Shown here: positions 1 through 8,948 of the stretch, in pieces
Layout of the letters: each line of letters starts with the position of its first letter
Numbering within the stretch: position 1 is the stretch's first letter
Source of the DNA: Kosakonia arachidis
GTDB taxonomy: Bacteria > Pseudomonadota > Gammaproteobacteria > Enterobacterales > Enterobacteriaceae
Assembly (NCBI RefSeq): GCF_900116535.1
Contig: NZ_FPAU01000003.1
Span: forward strand, 124,001 to 188,000
Direction: 5' to 3'
Length of the DNA: 64,000 nucleotides
Made by a program: the position numbers and the translations under genes
The notes under the pieces: model-generated
The model's input: only the letters and a program-made list of their open reading frames with translations
Database searches by the model: none
What the model was told of the DNA's origin: nothing

Positions 1-1
1 G

Positions 2-775
2 GCTGATTTGCGCCTTGATGACCGTTATAACCCCGGTCAACTGGTGCTGGAAAACGAAGGCCAGGCGCAAATTGCCCTCAGTAAGATCCGTTCGGCCTGT
101 GAAACCATTCTGCTGGCGGCGCAGGAGCGCATCAGCCGTGAACTGGTACTGCGTTTTGATGAGCTGGAAAACACGCTGACGCGTTCGCTGAACGATGCCA
201 TGCGCCCGATTGAAACGCGTATCAAAGAAGAGCTTAACCATGCTGGTTTCCGGGCACGTATCAGTTTTCCTGCCTTCCAGTCCAGTGCGCTCAGCTTTAA
301 TACCCGTTCCCTGTTCACCAACGTGATAGCGCCGGAAAATACACCTACCGGGCAGACATCGCGTTCTGGCAGTATGCGGGAAACGGTGTCGCGCTGGTTA
401 AATAGCCCCGGTTGGGGGGGGGATGATGATGTCGATACCTCCACCCGCTACGTGATTGATATTGCTGCGTTGCATGAAAAGTTGATCGGCCATGTGGCTC
501 ATTTTTGTGAACAAATTCGTAAAGCTTTGGCAGCGCAGGTCGATGTTTCTGTTACGGCAGGAATGGCGACATTTTTCGCCGAATTCTCGTTAAGTCTTGC
601 GGGATTACAGGAAAGTTTGCGTAGCAGCCTGGCGATACGTCAGCAAAACGAATCATCAGTGCAGATGTTGCGTCAGCATCTACAACAGTGCATCAGGACG
701 GCTAACTGGATCCATGAAGATGCCCGGCTGTTACGCGATGATATACAAACCTTATTCGCAGCAGAGCAGCCATGA
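2..775 (+). CDS. crfC: CrfC/YjdA dynamin-like GTPase, C-terminal part (5' end outside window)
   Basis: This is the 3' part of a gene whose start lies before the window; the frame is open from base 2 to the TGA at 773-775. The visible 257 codons are the helical stalk/effector region of a bacterial dynamin-like protein: alpha-helical, rich in Leu, Gln and Arg, and without the GTPase motifs, which would be upstream. In E. coli CrfC binds the sliding clamp and affects colocation of nascent DNA. The assignment rests on the following gene order (yjcZ then proP, as in E. coli) and the character of the C-terminal sequence. The stop overlaps the start of yjcZ by four bases (ATGA), which implies translational coupling. 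Confidence 0.8.
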   Translation, partial: ADLRLDDRYNPGQLVLENEGQAQIALSKIRSACETILLAAQERISRELVLRFDELENTLTRSLNDAMRPIETRIKEELNHAGFRARISFPAFQSSALSFNTRSLFTNVIAPENTPTGQTSRSGSMRETVSRWLNSPGWGGDDDVDTSTRYVIDIAALHEKLIGHVAHFCEQIRKALAAQVDVSVTAGMATFFAEFSLSLAGLQESLRSSLAIRQQNESSVQMLRQHLQQCIRTANWIHEDARLLRDDIQTLFAAEQP

Positions 776-1644
776 AAAATCAACTACTGGATGGCCCCGG
801 ACGGGTGCTGGAGTGCATTCATCCAAAATTTATCGTTGATCTGGTACAGGGTGCAGACACTGGGCGCCAGTTGCCGATTGTGCCTCAGCAGCAGTTATTT
901 CGTGAACGCCTGACACAGGAGATCATCGCGCAAACTCAACTGCGACCGTGGGCGATGTCCGGCGTATTACATGAAAACGATACCCTACGTTTAGGGCTGG
1001 TGGAGAAGCTGGCGAGCATGCTCGACCCGGGACATCTGGCGCTTACGCGCATTACCCAGCGGCTTACCGCATTGCAGCAGGCGGAACGGCGTCCGGTAAA
1101 TCCCGGCAGCACAAAACAGTATGAAGAGTTGTTGGGTCACTTCAGCCAGCGTGCTGCCTGGAAAGAGAAAGCGCTGACACAGCGTGGACTGGCGGTACAG
1201 GCCGGGCATCACAGCGAACAGGTTTTTGCCCACTGGCGCGCCGGGAACTACAACGGTTGGTCGATGGCCGGGCGCTGTTATGTGGCACTGGAGGAGCTGC
1301 GCTGGGGGGCATTCGGCGATGCCTGTCGTCTGGGTAATGAAGATGTGGCGAAGATGCTGAAAGACAATTTGTGCACCATGGCCGCCGATTTTCTGGCACA
1401 GGGGATCAATGCCGCTCCGGCAACCCGCCATTTTTATCATCAGTGGCTGGCAACACCTTCCACGCCGGGGCTGATGGATTATAAGGATTTACTCGGTTGG
1501 CTTGGCGACTGGTGCGATGCCGAACGCCATCCTGTTTGCTGGTCGGTCACGCAGAGCTGGCAGACAATAGCTCTCGGAATGCCGCGTCTCTGTTCGGCAT
1601 TACGTATCGCCACGGCAATGGTGGAAGAGATCTTCGGTGAGTAA
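772..1644 (+). CDS. yjcZ: YjcZ family protein
   Basis: A 290-residue protein that begins inside the stop of crfC (ATGA overlap at 772-775), so the two are translated as a pair. Length and position match E. coli YjcZ (292 residues), which lies between crfC and proP. No catalytic motif, signal peptide or membrane segment is visible; the protein is soluble and probably cytoplasmic. The biochemical role is not established for the family; coupling to a clamp-binding dynamin suggests a partner role in DNA or cell-cycle dynamics, which is inference. The cistron is followed by a long inverted repeat and then a T-tailed hairpin. Confidence 0.85.
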   Translation: MKNQLLDGPGRVLECIHPKFIVDLVQGADTGRQLPIVPQQQLFRERLTQEIIAQTQLRPWAMSGVLHENDTLRLGLVEKLASMLDPGHLALTRITQRLTALQQAERRPVNPGSTKQYEELLGHFSQRAAWKEKALTQRGLAVQAGHHSEQVFAHWRAGNYNGWSMAGRCYVALEELRWGAFGDACRLGNEDVAKMLKDNLCTMAADFLAQGINAAPATRHFYHQWLATPSTPGLMDYKDLLGWLGDWCDAERHPVCWSVTQSWQTIALGMPRLCSALRIATAMVEEIFGE

Positions 1645-1651
1645 ACGGTGT

Positions 1652-1693
1652 GTCCTGCAATTGTCTGGCCGGTCGGGCTGGTAATTGCAGGAC
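1652..1693. repeat. perfect 11-bp inverted repeat after yjcZ
   Basis: The arms GTCCTGCAATT (1652-1662) and AATTGCAGGAC (1683-1693) are exact reverse complements with a 20-base GC-rich spacer. The repeat lies between the yjcZ stop and the T-tailed terminator and has no T tract of its own. It may stabilise the 3' end of the crfC-yjcZ mRNA or mark an old insertion. Confidence 0.6.
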
Positions 1694-1705
1694 ATAGTGA
1701 ACAAC

Positions 1706-1731
1706 AAAAAGCCCCGTCAGGGCTTTTTTTT
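1706..1731 (+). terminator. rho-independent terminator of crfC-yjcZ
   Basis: AAAAAGCCC and GGGCTTTTT arms around a short loop, followed by a run of T. It is placed 60 bases after the yjcZ stop and isolates proP transcription. Confidence 0.85.
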
Positions 1732-2122
1732 ATTGGGATTTATTCCCGGTGAATTTGACCGGCTTTATTCACCATCGACTTTCACAGAATGCGCTAAAAA
1801 TGGCGGGTAATCTTTGTAAGACATTTCGTAGTTCCGCTTTTTATGTGCATATCATGCTTTCTATGTAGTACTGATTTAATAATATTAAAATCAGATTTTA
1901 TTTATATTGTTCTTATATTCCTTATAAATATTTGGTGGTGCTATTTCTGTTATTAGAGATGTGATTAGGTTGTGACTGAATAGCGCGGCGAGGACACTAG
2001 CAAAGTAATAATCACTGCACTGATAAATCATGGTGTTAGTGCGGATATAAGCAGTGTTGTGCTGTGGAAAAAGGGTGTGAAGGAGATGAAAAGGAGAGGC
2101 TGAATCCCAGTGGACAAAACTG
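1732..2122. other. AT-rich upstream region of proP
   Basis: About 390 bases without a convincing gene. The stretch 1840-1960 is strongly AT-rich and probably curved. Short open frames here lack ribosome-binding sites. It is most likely the far upstream regulatory region of proP. Confidence 0.5.
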
Positions 2123-2138
2123 TGTGAATTTGATCACA
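2123..2138 (+). promoter_or_regulatory. CRP-binding site in the proP promoter region
   Basis: The 16 bases are TGTGA-N6-TCACA, an exact match to the core CRP consensus, about 190 bases before the proP start. In E. coli the proP P1 promoter is controlled by CRP at such a site, while P2 depends on Fis and RpoS; the same design is likely here. Confidence 0.75.
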
Positions 2139-2329
2139 CTTTTAAACCCTGTTAGGGTAAATAAGTCATTCACTGCCCAACAGGCGTCAACAGGTTCGGT
2201 TGTACGGCGGAAAACCGCCAGTGTAAGTAAACCTGCTACGCTTGAACAGCAAGGCTGAAAAGCTGTAAAAACGCCCGGCAGGGATAAGCGTCGGGTGGTT
2301 CAGGGCGCAAGCGAAAGAGGAAAATATGC

Positions 2330-3832
2330 ATGCTAAAAAGGAAAAAAGTTAAACCCATTACATTGCGCGATGTGACCATCATTGACGATGCGAAATTGCG
2401 CAAAGCGATTACCGCCGCTTCACTCGGTAATGCGATGGAGTGGTTTGATTTCGGCGTCTACGGCTTTGTCGCCTACGCTCTTGGTAAAGTGTTCTTCCCC
2501 GACGCAAACCCCAGCGTACAGATGATTGCTGCACTCGGCACATTCTCCGTTCCGTTCTTGATTCGCCCGCTGGGTGGTCTGTTCTTCGGTATGTTGGGTG
2601 ATAAGTACGGGCGACAGAAAATCCTCGCCATCACCATTGTTATCATGTCGATCAGTACCTTCTGTATCGGTCTGATCCCCTCCTACGCCACGATAGGCAT
2701 CTGGGCGCCGATTCTGCTGCTGTTATGTAAGATGGCACAGGGCTTCTCCGTTGGCGGCGAATATACCGGCGCGTCGATCTTTGTTGCTGAATACTCCCCG
2801 GACCGTAAACGTGGTTTTATGGGCAGCTGGCTGGACTTTGGTTCGATTGCCGGTTTTGTGTTTGGCGCGGGCGTGGTCGTGCTGCTCTCCACTGTGGTGG
2901 GCGAGGATAACTTCCTTGACTGGGGCTGGCGTATTCCGTTCTTCCTGGCGTTGCCGCTCGGCCTTATCGGCCTCTATTTGCGCCAGGCGCTGGAAGAGAC
3001 CCCGGCGTTCCAGCAGCATGTCGATAAGCTGGAGCAGGGAGATCGTCAGGGGCTGCAAGAAGGGCCGAAAGTCTCGTTCAAAGAGATCGCCACCAAACAC
3101 TGGCGCGCGCTGTTGACCTGTATTGGTCTGGTGATTTCAACCAATGTCACCTACTACATGCTGCTGACCTATATGCCGAGTTACCTGTCGCATAACCTGC
3201 ACTACTCGGAAGATCACGGCGTGTTGATCATCATCGCTATCATGATGGGTATGCTGTTTGTCCAGCCGGTGATGGGGCTGCTGAGTGACCGCTTTGGCCG
3301 CCGCCCGTTTGTGCTGCTGGGCAGCGTGGCGCTGTTTGCTCTCGCCGTTCCGTGTTTTATTCTCATTAACAGCAATGTGATTGGGTTGATTTTTGCGGGC
3401 CTGCTGATGCTGGCGGTGATCCTCAACTGCTTTACTGGCGTAATGGCTTCTACGCTGCCCGCCATGTTCCCGACGCATATTCGTTACAGTGCACTGGCGA
3501 GCGCCTTTAACATCTCGATTCTGATTGCCGGTCTGACGCCGACCCTGACGGCCTGGCTGGTAGAAAGCTCAGAAAATCTGTTAATGCCTGCTTACTACCT
3601 GATGATTGTAGCGGTGATTGGTTTGATTACCGGCCTGACGATGAAAGAGACAGCGAATCGGCCGCTGAAAGGCGCGACGCCCGCCGCATCGGATATTCAG
3701 GAAGCGAAAGAGATCCTGCGTGAGCACCACGACAATATCGAACAGAAAATCGAAGATATCGACGCGGAGATCGCCGAGTTGCAGGTGAAGCGCACACGTC
3801 TTGTGGATCAACACCCGCGAATTAACGAGTAA
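2330..3832 (+). CDS. proP: ProP proline/glycine betaine:H+ symporter
   Basis: A 500-residue major facilitator with 12 predicted membrane segments, the same length as E. coli ProP and nearly identical through the N-terminal region. It imports proline, glycine betaine and related osmolytes with protons at high osmolality. MFS loop signatures (GDKYGRQK near residue 88 and SDRFGRRP in the second half) are present. Residues from about 455 to 497 form the heptad coiled coil characteristic of ProP (KEILREHHDNIEQK onward), which tunes the osmotic activation threshold. The ATG at 2330 is chosen for its AGAGGAAAA ribosome site; an ATG at 2326 opens only an 8-codon overlapping frame. Transcribed alone from a CRP-linked promoter region. 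Confidence 0.97.
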   Translation: MLKRKKVKPITLRDVTIIDDAKLRKAITAASLGNAMEWFDFGVYGFVAYALGKVFFPDANPSVQMIAALGTFSVPFLIRPLGGLFFGMLGDKYGRQKILAITIVIMSISTFCIGLIPSYATIGIWAPILLLLCKMAQGFSVGGEYTGASIFVAEYSPDRKRGFMGSWLDFGSIAGFVFGAGVVVLLSTVVGEDNFLDWGWRIPFFLALPLGLIGLYLRQALEETPAFQQHVDKLEQGDRQGLQEGPKVSFKEIATKHWRALLTCIGLVISTNVTYYMLLTYMPSYLSHNLHYSEDHGVLIIIAIMMGMLFVQPVMGLLSDRFGRRPFVLLGSVALFALAVPCFILINSNVIGLIFAGLLMLAVILNCFTGVMASTLPAMFPTHIRYSALASAFNISILIAGLTPTLTAWLVESSENLLMPAYYLMIVAVIGLITGLTMKETANRPLKGATPAASDIQEAKEILREHHDNIEQKIEDIDAEIAELQVKRTRLVDQHPRINE

Positions 3833-3846
3833 GCGTGACCGCCAGC

Positions 3847-3872
3847 AAAAAAGACCCGTAAGGGTCTTTTTT
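3847..3872 (+). terminator. rho-independent terminator of proP
   Basis: AAAAAAGACCC-GTAA-GGGTCTTTTTT, a perfect stem flanked by A and T runs 14 bases past the proP stop. The symmetrical A/T runs let it also stop the converging nickel/cobalt transporter transcript. Confidence 0.92.
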
Positions 3873-3898
3873 GGGCACAGCATGAAGTCAGGTGCTGC

Positions 3899-4852
3899 TC
3901 AACAACCTGCCGCAATAAAATCGCCGTTCGCGCTGACCGGGATCACCGTCAGGAACAGCACCACGGAAAACAGCATCAGCGCTATACCACCGGCAATTTT
4001 TAGCACAGGCACCAGCCAGCGCATCTGGCTTGCGTCATCGCCAAAAAAGATGGCTGTCCGGTTGCGCGCATAGCGCACTGCCAGCGATAAGCCAAGGATT
4101 GACAGTGCGGTGCCAATCGCCATCGTCATCACCGCTGCAATCCCCCAACTCACGATACCGAGTGCGTTCGAGAACAGTAAAATCATAATTGCCCCGCTGC
4201 ATGGCCGTGCGCCAATGGCGAGGATCACGCCGAGGCGGGTTTTCCAGTCTCCTTGCATGCTGGCACCGACGCCATGATGGCCACAGCCGCAATTGGCATC
4301 ATGGTGATGTAGCGGGGAAAAGGCGTTGAATTTTAGTTTGCGTGGCCGCAGGCTTTTCGCGGCATTCCACGCCACATAAGCGCCGAAGCCGCCGATCATT
4401 ACGGCGCTGACCTTCTCCACGTACCAGCGGCTTTCACTGAGATCGCCGGAGGCGAGGTTAAACCCGATCGCCAGCACAAAGACAAATAGAATGGCGCTGA
4501 CGCCCTGCATCAGGCTGCCCAGCACCGGGATAATGCGCGCGGCGATCTGGCTTTCGTTATTCGTGCTGAGATAGGTTGTCACAATAAATTTGCCGTGGCC
4601 TGGCCCGACAGCATGCAGTACGCCGTAAAAAAACGCGCCGACCAGCAGCCATACTCCCCCGCTATATTGGTGATTATTGAGCTGAAGCAGATACATGACC
4701 AGGTAACGGTGCAGGGTGATTTGCGTCGCCAGACACCATTGCAGAAATGCCGCCCAGTGGGCGTGCAGGGTGAACAAAGCCGCTACGGCTACCGCCAGCA
4801 CGGCGAATGCGAGCGGCCATCGCCAGTCGCGGGTCAGAATTTGCGTGGTCAT
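3899..4852 (-). CDS. NicO/RcnA-type nickel/cobalt exporter
   Basis: A polytopic membrane protein of 317 residues from the chosen start (337 if a GTG at 4912 is used). It belongs to the NicO family: the motif HAVGPGHGK follows the first membrane segments, IGARPCSGAI lies in the second half, and a cytoplasmic loop rich in histidine and cysteine (HHHDANCGCGHHG) suits divalent metal binding. Family members export Ni2+/Co2+ or move Zn2+. The Met at 4852 begins directly before the first hydrophobic segment. It converges with proP and is not the basS-basR neighbour found in E. coli. The DUF1007 periplasmic partner that often sits beside such genes is not seen. The exact metal cannot be told from sequence. 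Confidence 0.85.
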   Translation of the reverse strand: MTTQILTRDWRWPLAFAVLAVAVAALFTLHAHWAAFLQWCLATQITLHRYLVMYLLQLNNHQYSGGVWLLVGAFFYGVLHAVGPGHGKFIVTTYLSTNNESQIAARIIPVLGSLMQGVSAILFVFVLAIGFNLASGDLSESRWYVEKVSAVMIGGFGAYVAWNAAKSLRPRKLKFNAFSPLHHHDANCGCGHHGVGASMQGDWKTRLGVILAIGARPCSGAIMILLFSNALGIVSWGIAAVMTMAIGTALSILGLSLAVRYARNRTAIFFGDDASQMRWLVPVLKIAGGIALMLFSVVLFLTVIPVSANGDFIAAGC

Positions 4853-4980
4853 AGAATTCAGGGGATTATGGATGATTTTCGCAGTATAAGCGGCGAAGAT
4901 ATCCGCCTCCACCCCTACCGCGCGTTTTACTTTTTAAGCAAGGGTGTATGCCAGCGCCCCAGAAGCAACATGAGAAGAGT

Positions 4981-5127
4981 GTGAAAAATCTGCTGCTGAT
5001 CGTGTTTACCTTAACCACGTTTGCCACGAATGCTGTACTGCATCGCGCAAAAGCAAAAAACTGCCTTTGGGAACTATTCCATTTCACTAATATCCTAAAA
5101 TCACCAATTGTTATCCCTGAAAATTAA
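4981..5127 (+). CDS. possible small exported or membrane peptide, 48 residues
   Basis: An open frame with a GTG start, preceded by a GAAGAG-like ribosome site that lies inside a four-codon ATG minicistron. The N-terminus is Lys followed by about 17 hydrophobic residues ending FATNA, like a signal peptide or single membrane segment; the rest is short and contains one Cys. No family is recognised. It diverges from the metal exporter at 4852. It could be real, a degenerate fragment, or chance. Confidence 0.3.
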   Translation: MKNLLLIVFTLTTFATNAVLHRAKAKNCLWELFHFTNILKSPIVIPEN

Positions 5128-5250
5128 TATTTCTATACAGAGTATAAACGAAAGAATTTAATTTACATTGGTCGATTGACAATAATATTGGCTATGAGTA
5201 GATTTCTCATGCCTGAGTTGAGGCCTTTCCTAAACTGACATAAGAGACAA
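5128..5250 (+). promoter_or_regulatory. putative promoter of the mgtA upstream leader
   Basis: TTGACA at 5176-5181 and TAGATT at 5199-5204 with a 17-base spacer form a plausible sigma-70 promoter in AT-rich DNA, reading towards the hairpin-rich leader and mgtA. Confidence 0.45.
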
Positions 5251-5269
5251 ATGGATACTGAATTTAGTC

Positions 5270-5413
5270 GCTACCCGAATAATGCCTCAGTGGCTGTTCG
5301 GGTAAGTAAACATGAAATCGATTGTGATCACTTCTTCGTTTTGGTGTGTCTCTCCGGAGCCTGAGGCTCTTGTGTTGCGCCACCTCGACCAGGGGTATCA
5401 CGGTCCCGAGGTG
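5270..5413 (+). ncRNA. structured leader candidate: three consecutive hairpins
   Basis: Three perfect inverted repeats follow one another: TACCCGAA/TTCGGGTA (5272-5279/5297-5304), GAGCC/GGCTC (5357-5361/5365-5369) and CACCTCG/CGAGGTG (5381-5387/5407-5413). The last arm contains the GAGGTG that would serve as ribosome site for the ATG at 5418, so the hairpin could mask initiation. No known leader class is recognised; in particular no MgtL-like proline-rich peptide is seen. Confidence 0.45.
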
Positions 5414-5417
5414 TGTT

Positions 5418-5663
5418 ATGAACTTCAAATCTACCTTTTTTCCTGGTGTCAAAGCAGTGACATCAACACTCCGTGTCCGGACGCCTCACGATAGGGTGGT
5501 TTCTGCACGTAAAAAAACATCAATGTCAATTTTATCTTCGAAAATCAGTGTGTTGAAAAAACGCATCACGAACTGGCGTGTCAGCCCTGTCACCGGTCAG
5601 TTGGAGCGTCGTTGCAGCTTCTCTGACAGCGAAGACCCGCAAAGTAGACCTTTCATTGCCTGA
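5418..5663 (+). CDS. hypothetical basic 81-residue protein upstream of mgtA
   Basis: An ATG with a GAGGTG ribosome site four bases upstream opens an 81-codon frame. The product is basic, rich in Ser, Lys and Arg, with no signal peptide or membrane span; Lys/Arg runs (ARKKT, LKKRI) precede the segment WRVSPVTGQLERR. No family is recognised with confidence. It lies between a hairpin-rich leader and mgtA on the same strand, 315 bases before the mgtA start, so it may be a leader cistron or a small regulator of Mg2+ transport; that is inference from position. Confidence 0.5.
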   Translation: MNFKSTFFPGVKAVTSTLRVRTPHDRVVSARKKTSMSILSSKISVLKKRITNWRVSPVTGQLERRCSFSDSEDPQSRPFIA

Positions 5664-5978
5664 TTCAGCCGTTACGCTGCTCAGGGTATCTGCGCGCTAT
5701 GCCGCTGCCAGTGCCCGAGTGTCACGCTGAATTACATAGCTATTGGGACATGTTTATTTCCTGATGTATTCAAACGGATACAGCAGCAGAAATAATCACG
5801 TCCAGATAAAAAATAATAAATTTCTCGCCTGTTTATTTAGAAAAATAAATAGTGGGAAGCTCTGTGCGAAATTAATTAAAAACCGATCGCTTATACGGCA
5901 TCGAGCTATTTTGGGCCGCCCTTAATCCGGTGTTAACCGTAAAAAAGCTTGCTGCTGTCCGGCGACAGGAGCACCACC
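5664..5978 (+). promoter_or_regulatory. AT-rich mgtA upstream region
   Basis: Gene-free DNA of 315 bases. TGTTTA hexamers occur at 5751-5756 and 5830-5835, each resembling half of a PhoP box (TGTTTA-N5-TGTTTA), but the second half of each is poor. A PhoP-controlled mgtA promoter would be expected here from what is known of the family; the sequence supports it only weakly. Confidence 0.35.
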
Positions 5979-8672
5979 ATGACAGTACAAACCAAGAACC
6001 GTAATAAAAAAAGCATGCATTCTATGCATGCCGTCCAGGAAGCCAAAAATGGCGTCGCTGAGATCCTGGTCAACCTCAACACCACCCGTGAAGGGCTGCA
6101 GGAAGCTCAAGCCAATGCCCGGCTGGAGCGGGACGGCATGAACGAAGTCGCTCACGACAAACCGCCTCACGCGCTGATCCAACTGCTGATGGCGCTCAAT
6201 AACCCGTTTATCTACGTGCTGGGTATTCTGGCAGGGATCAGCTTCTTTACCGATTACTGGTTGCCAACCAGTCACGGCGAGGAAGGTGATCTAACCACCG
6301 TTATCATCATCGGCACCATGGTGGCCCTCAGCGGCCTGGTGCGCTTTTGGCAGGAGTACCGCTCGGCGAAGTCTGCTGAAGCGCTGAAAGCAATGGTGCG
6401 CACAACCGCAACGGTAGTGCGTCGCGAACACGCGGGGCAAAAAGGTACACCGCGTGAGATCCCGATGCGTGAGCTGGTCGTGGGCGATATCGTGCAGCTC
6501 TATGCTGGGGATATGATCCCGGCTGATATTCGTTTGATTGAATCACGCGACCTGTTTATCAGCCAGGCCGTTCTGACCGGTGAAGCGCTGCCGATTGAGA
6601 AGTACGATACCCTTGGCGACGTGGCGCAAAAGTCCGCACACGACGAGGCGAGCGAAACCGAAAATCTGCTCGATATCCCTAATATATGCTTTATGGGGAC
6701 TAACGTGGTCAGCGGCACCGCGCAGGCTGTGGTGGTCGCCACCGGGCCACGGACCTATTTTGGTTCGCTGGCAAAAGCCATTGTCGGTACCCGGGCGAAA
6801 ACGGCGTTTGACCGCGGCGTTAACAGCGTCAGCTGGTTGCTGATCCGCTTTATGCTGGTAATGGTGCCGGTAGTATTCCTGATTAACGGCGTGCTGAAAG
6901 GCGAATGGTGGGATGCCCTGCTGTTTGCTCTGGCGGTCGCCGTCGGCCTGACGCCGGAAATGTTGCCAATGATCGTCAGTGCAAACCTCGCAAAAGGCGC
7001 GGTGGCCATGGCAAAACACAAAGTGGTGGTAAAGCGTCTTAACGCTATCCAGAACCTGGGGGCCATGGATGTGTTGTGTACTGACAAAACCGGTACGCTG
7101 ACGCAGGACAAAATCATCCTTGAACATCATGTCGACACGCACGGTCAGAAAAACGAGTCCGTGCTGGCACTGGCCTGGCTCAATAGCCACCATCAAAGCG
7201 GCATCAAGAACCTGATGGATCAGGCGGTAATTTACTTCTCTGAAAATGAACCGGATTTCGTCAAACCTCAGGGTTACGCTAAAGTCGATGAAATGCCGTT
7301 CGATTTTGTTCGCCGCCGCCTTTCAATTGTGGTGAAGGACAGCCAAAACAACCACCTGCTGGTGTGCAAAGGCGCAGTAGAAGAGATGATGAGTATCGCC
7401 ACACACATGGAAGAAAACGGCAGGATTGTGGCGCTGGATAATCAGCGGCGTGACGAGATGCTGACGATGGCGAACGATTACAACAAGGACGGCTTCCGCG
7501 TACTTGTTGTGGCCACTCGCGACATACCTGGCGGAGAGGTTAAAAAGCAGTACCGCACCGATGATGAGCACGACCTGATTATCCGTGGTTTCCTCACCTT
7601 CCTTGATCCACCGAAGGAGAGCGCAGGCCCGGCTATCGCCGCTCTTATGGATATTGGCGTAGCGGTAAAAGTGCTGACCGGCGACAACGAGATCGTCACC
7701 ACACGCATTTGCCGCCAGGTGGGTCTGGAGCCGGGTGAACCGGTTCTTGGCACCCAGATTGAGCGATTGAGTGACGCGTCCCTGCAGCAGTTAGTCGAAG
7801 GGCGTACCGTGTTTGCCAAGCTGACGCCGCTGCAGAAATCACGTGTGCTGAAAGCGTTGCAGGCCAATGGCCATACCGTCGGCTTCCTCGGCGACGGTAT
7901 TAACGATGCTCCTGCCTTGCGCGATGCCGATGTGGGCATCTCAGTAGACAGCGGCACCGATATCGCCAAAGAGTCCGCTGACATCATCCTGCTTGAAAAG
8001 AGCCTGATGGTACTGGAAGAAGGCGTAATTAAAGGCCGCGAGACCTTTGGCAACATCATGAAGTACCTGAATATGACCGCCAGCTCTAACTTCGGCAACG
8101 TATTCTCGGTGCTGGTTGCCAGCGCATTCATCCCGTTTCTGCCCATGCTTGCGATTCAATTGCTGTTGCAAAATCTGATGTACGACATCTCCCAGCTCGC
8201 ACTGCCGTGGGACAAAACGGATAAAGAGTTCCTTAGCAAGCCTCGCAAGTGGGATGCAAAAAACATCGGACGCTTTATGGTCTGGATTGGCCCGACATCG
8301 TCCATTTTCGACATGACCACGTTCGCCCTGATGTGGTTTGTGTTCAGCGCCAACAGCGAACATATGCAGACGCTATTCCAGTCCGGCTGGTTCATTGAAG
8401 GGCTGCTGTCGCAGACGCTGGTGGTTCATATGTTGCGCACCCAGAAAATACCGTTTATTCAGAGCAGCGCCGCCTGGCCTGTATTGATGATGACCGGCCT
8501 GATTATGGCAATTGGGATTTATGTGCCGTTCTCTCCGCTCGGGCCGTTGGTTGGGCTCCAGGCACTGCCGTGGCAGTACTTCCCATGGCTGGCAGGCACC
8601 CTTCTCGCCTACTGCTGCGTGGCTCAGGCAATGAAGACCATTTACATCCGTCGCTTCAAACAGTGGTATTAA
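5979..8672 (+). CDS. mgtA: MgtA P-type Mg2+-importing ATPase
   Basis: An 897-residue P3B-type ATPase from the ATG at 5979, which has an AGGAG ribosome site; the upstream Met at 5949 lacks one. The phosphorylated Asp369 lies in the DKTGTLT motif, the TGE dephosphorylation motif in LTGEALP, and the hinge in GDGINDAP. Membrane segments are arranged two, two and six as in MgtA/MgtB. It imports Mg2+ into the cytoplasm under Mg2+ limitation. Length fits E. coli MgtA (898 residues). Unlike the usual arrangement, no MgtL leader ORF is recognisable; a different structured leader and an 81-codon ORF precede it. A GC hairpin lacking T residues follows the stop. Confidence 0.96.
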   Translation: MTVQTKNRNKKSMHSMHAVQEAKNGVAEILVNLNTTREGLQEAQANARLERDGMNEVAHDKPPHALIQLLMALNNPFIYVLGILAGISFFTDYWLPTSHGEEGDLTTVIIIGTMVALSGLVRFWQEYRSAKSAEALKAMVRTTATVVRREHAGQKGTPREIPMRELVVGDIVQLYAGDMIPADIRLIESRDLFISQAVLTGEALPIEKYDTLGDVAQKSAHDEASETENLLDIPNICFMGTNVVSGTAQAVVVATGPRTYFGSLAKAIVGTRAKTAFDRGVNSVSWLLIRFMLVMVPVVFLINGVLKGEWWDALLFALAVAVGLTPEMLPMIVSANLAKGAVAMAKHKVVVKRLNAIQNLGAMDVLCTDKTGTLTQDKIILEHHVDTHGQKNESVLALAWLNSHHQSGIKNLMDQAVIYFSENEPDFVKPQGYAKVDEMPFDFVRRRLSIVVKDSQNNHLLVCKGAVEEMMSIATHMEENGRIVALDNQRRDEMLTMANDYNKDGFRVLVVATRDIPGGEVKKQYRTDDEHDLIIRGFLTFLDPPKESAGPAIAALMDIGVAVKVLTGDNEIVTTRICRQVGLEPGEPVLGTQIERLSDASLQQLVEGRTVFAKLTPLQKSRVLKALQANGHTVGFLGDGINDAPALRDADVGISVDSGTDIAKESADIILLEKSLMVLEEGVIKGRETFGNIMKYLNMTASSNFGNVFSVLVASAFIPFLPMLAIQLLLQNLMYDISQLALPWDKTDKEFLSKPRKWDAKNIGRFMVWIGPTSSIFDMTTFALMWFVFSANSEHMQTLFQSGWFIEGLLSQTLVVHMLRTQKIPFIQSSAAWPVLMMTGLIMAIGIYVPFSPLGPLVGLQALPWQYFPWLAGTLLAYCCVAQAMKTIYIRRFKQWY

Positions 8673-8694
8673 CTTCGCGGTAAACACAGTAATA

Positions 8695-8716
8695 CGGTGC
8701 CGCTTCGGCGGCACCG
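8695..8716 (+). terminator. hairpin after mgtA
   Basis: CGGTGCCGC and GCGGCACCG arms with a TTCG tetraloop, 22 bases after the mgtA stop. The stem is very stable but no T run follows, so it may protect the 3' end or act only as a weak terminator. Confidence 0.6.
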
Positions 8717-8948
8717 CTCTGACAGGTAACTCGAGCTGGAAAGCATTATGGAAAAGCGAACCCCCATTATTTTCCTGATTAAAAATAACCCGTGCCTTGC
8801 GTGTACGTGCTTTGGCACGGTACGCCAGAGGGAAAATTCGCTATTGGCACACGAAATTATTCCTCATTTTCGCCCGCATCATGAATCGTTTTTCGATCAG
8901 GCTACTGTGTTGTGTGGCTGCGCCCGTCCATAAGAGGGGGAATTAATC

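Noticed and set aside
5250..5367. 37-codon ORF at 5251 as an MgtL equivalent
   Set aside because: No Pro or acidic run as in MgtL and no ribosome site; it runs through the first hairpins of the leader.
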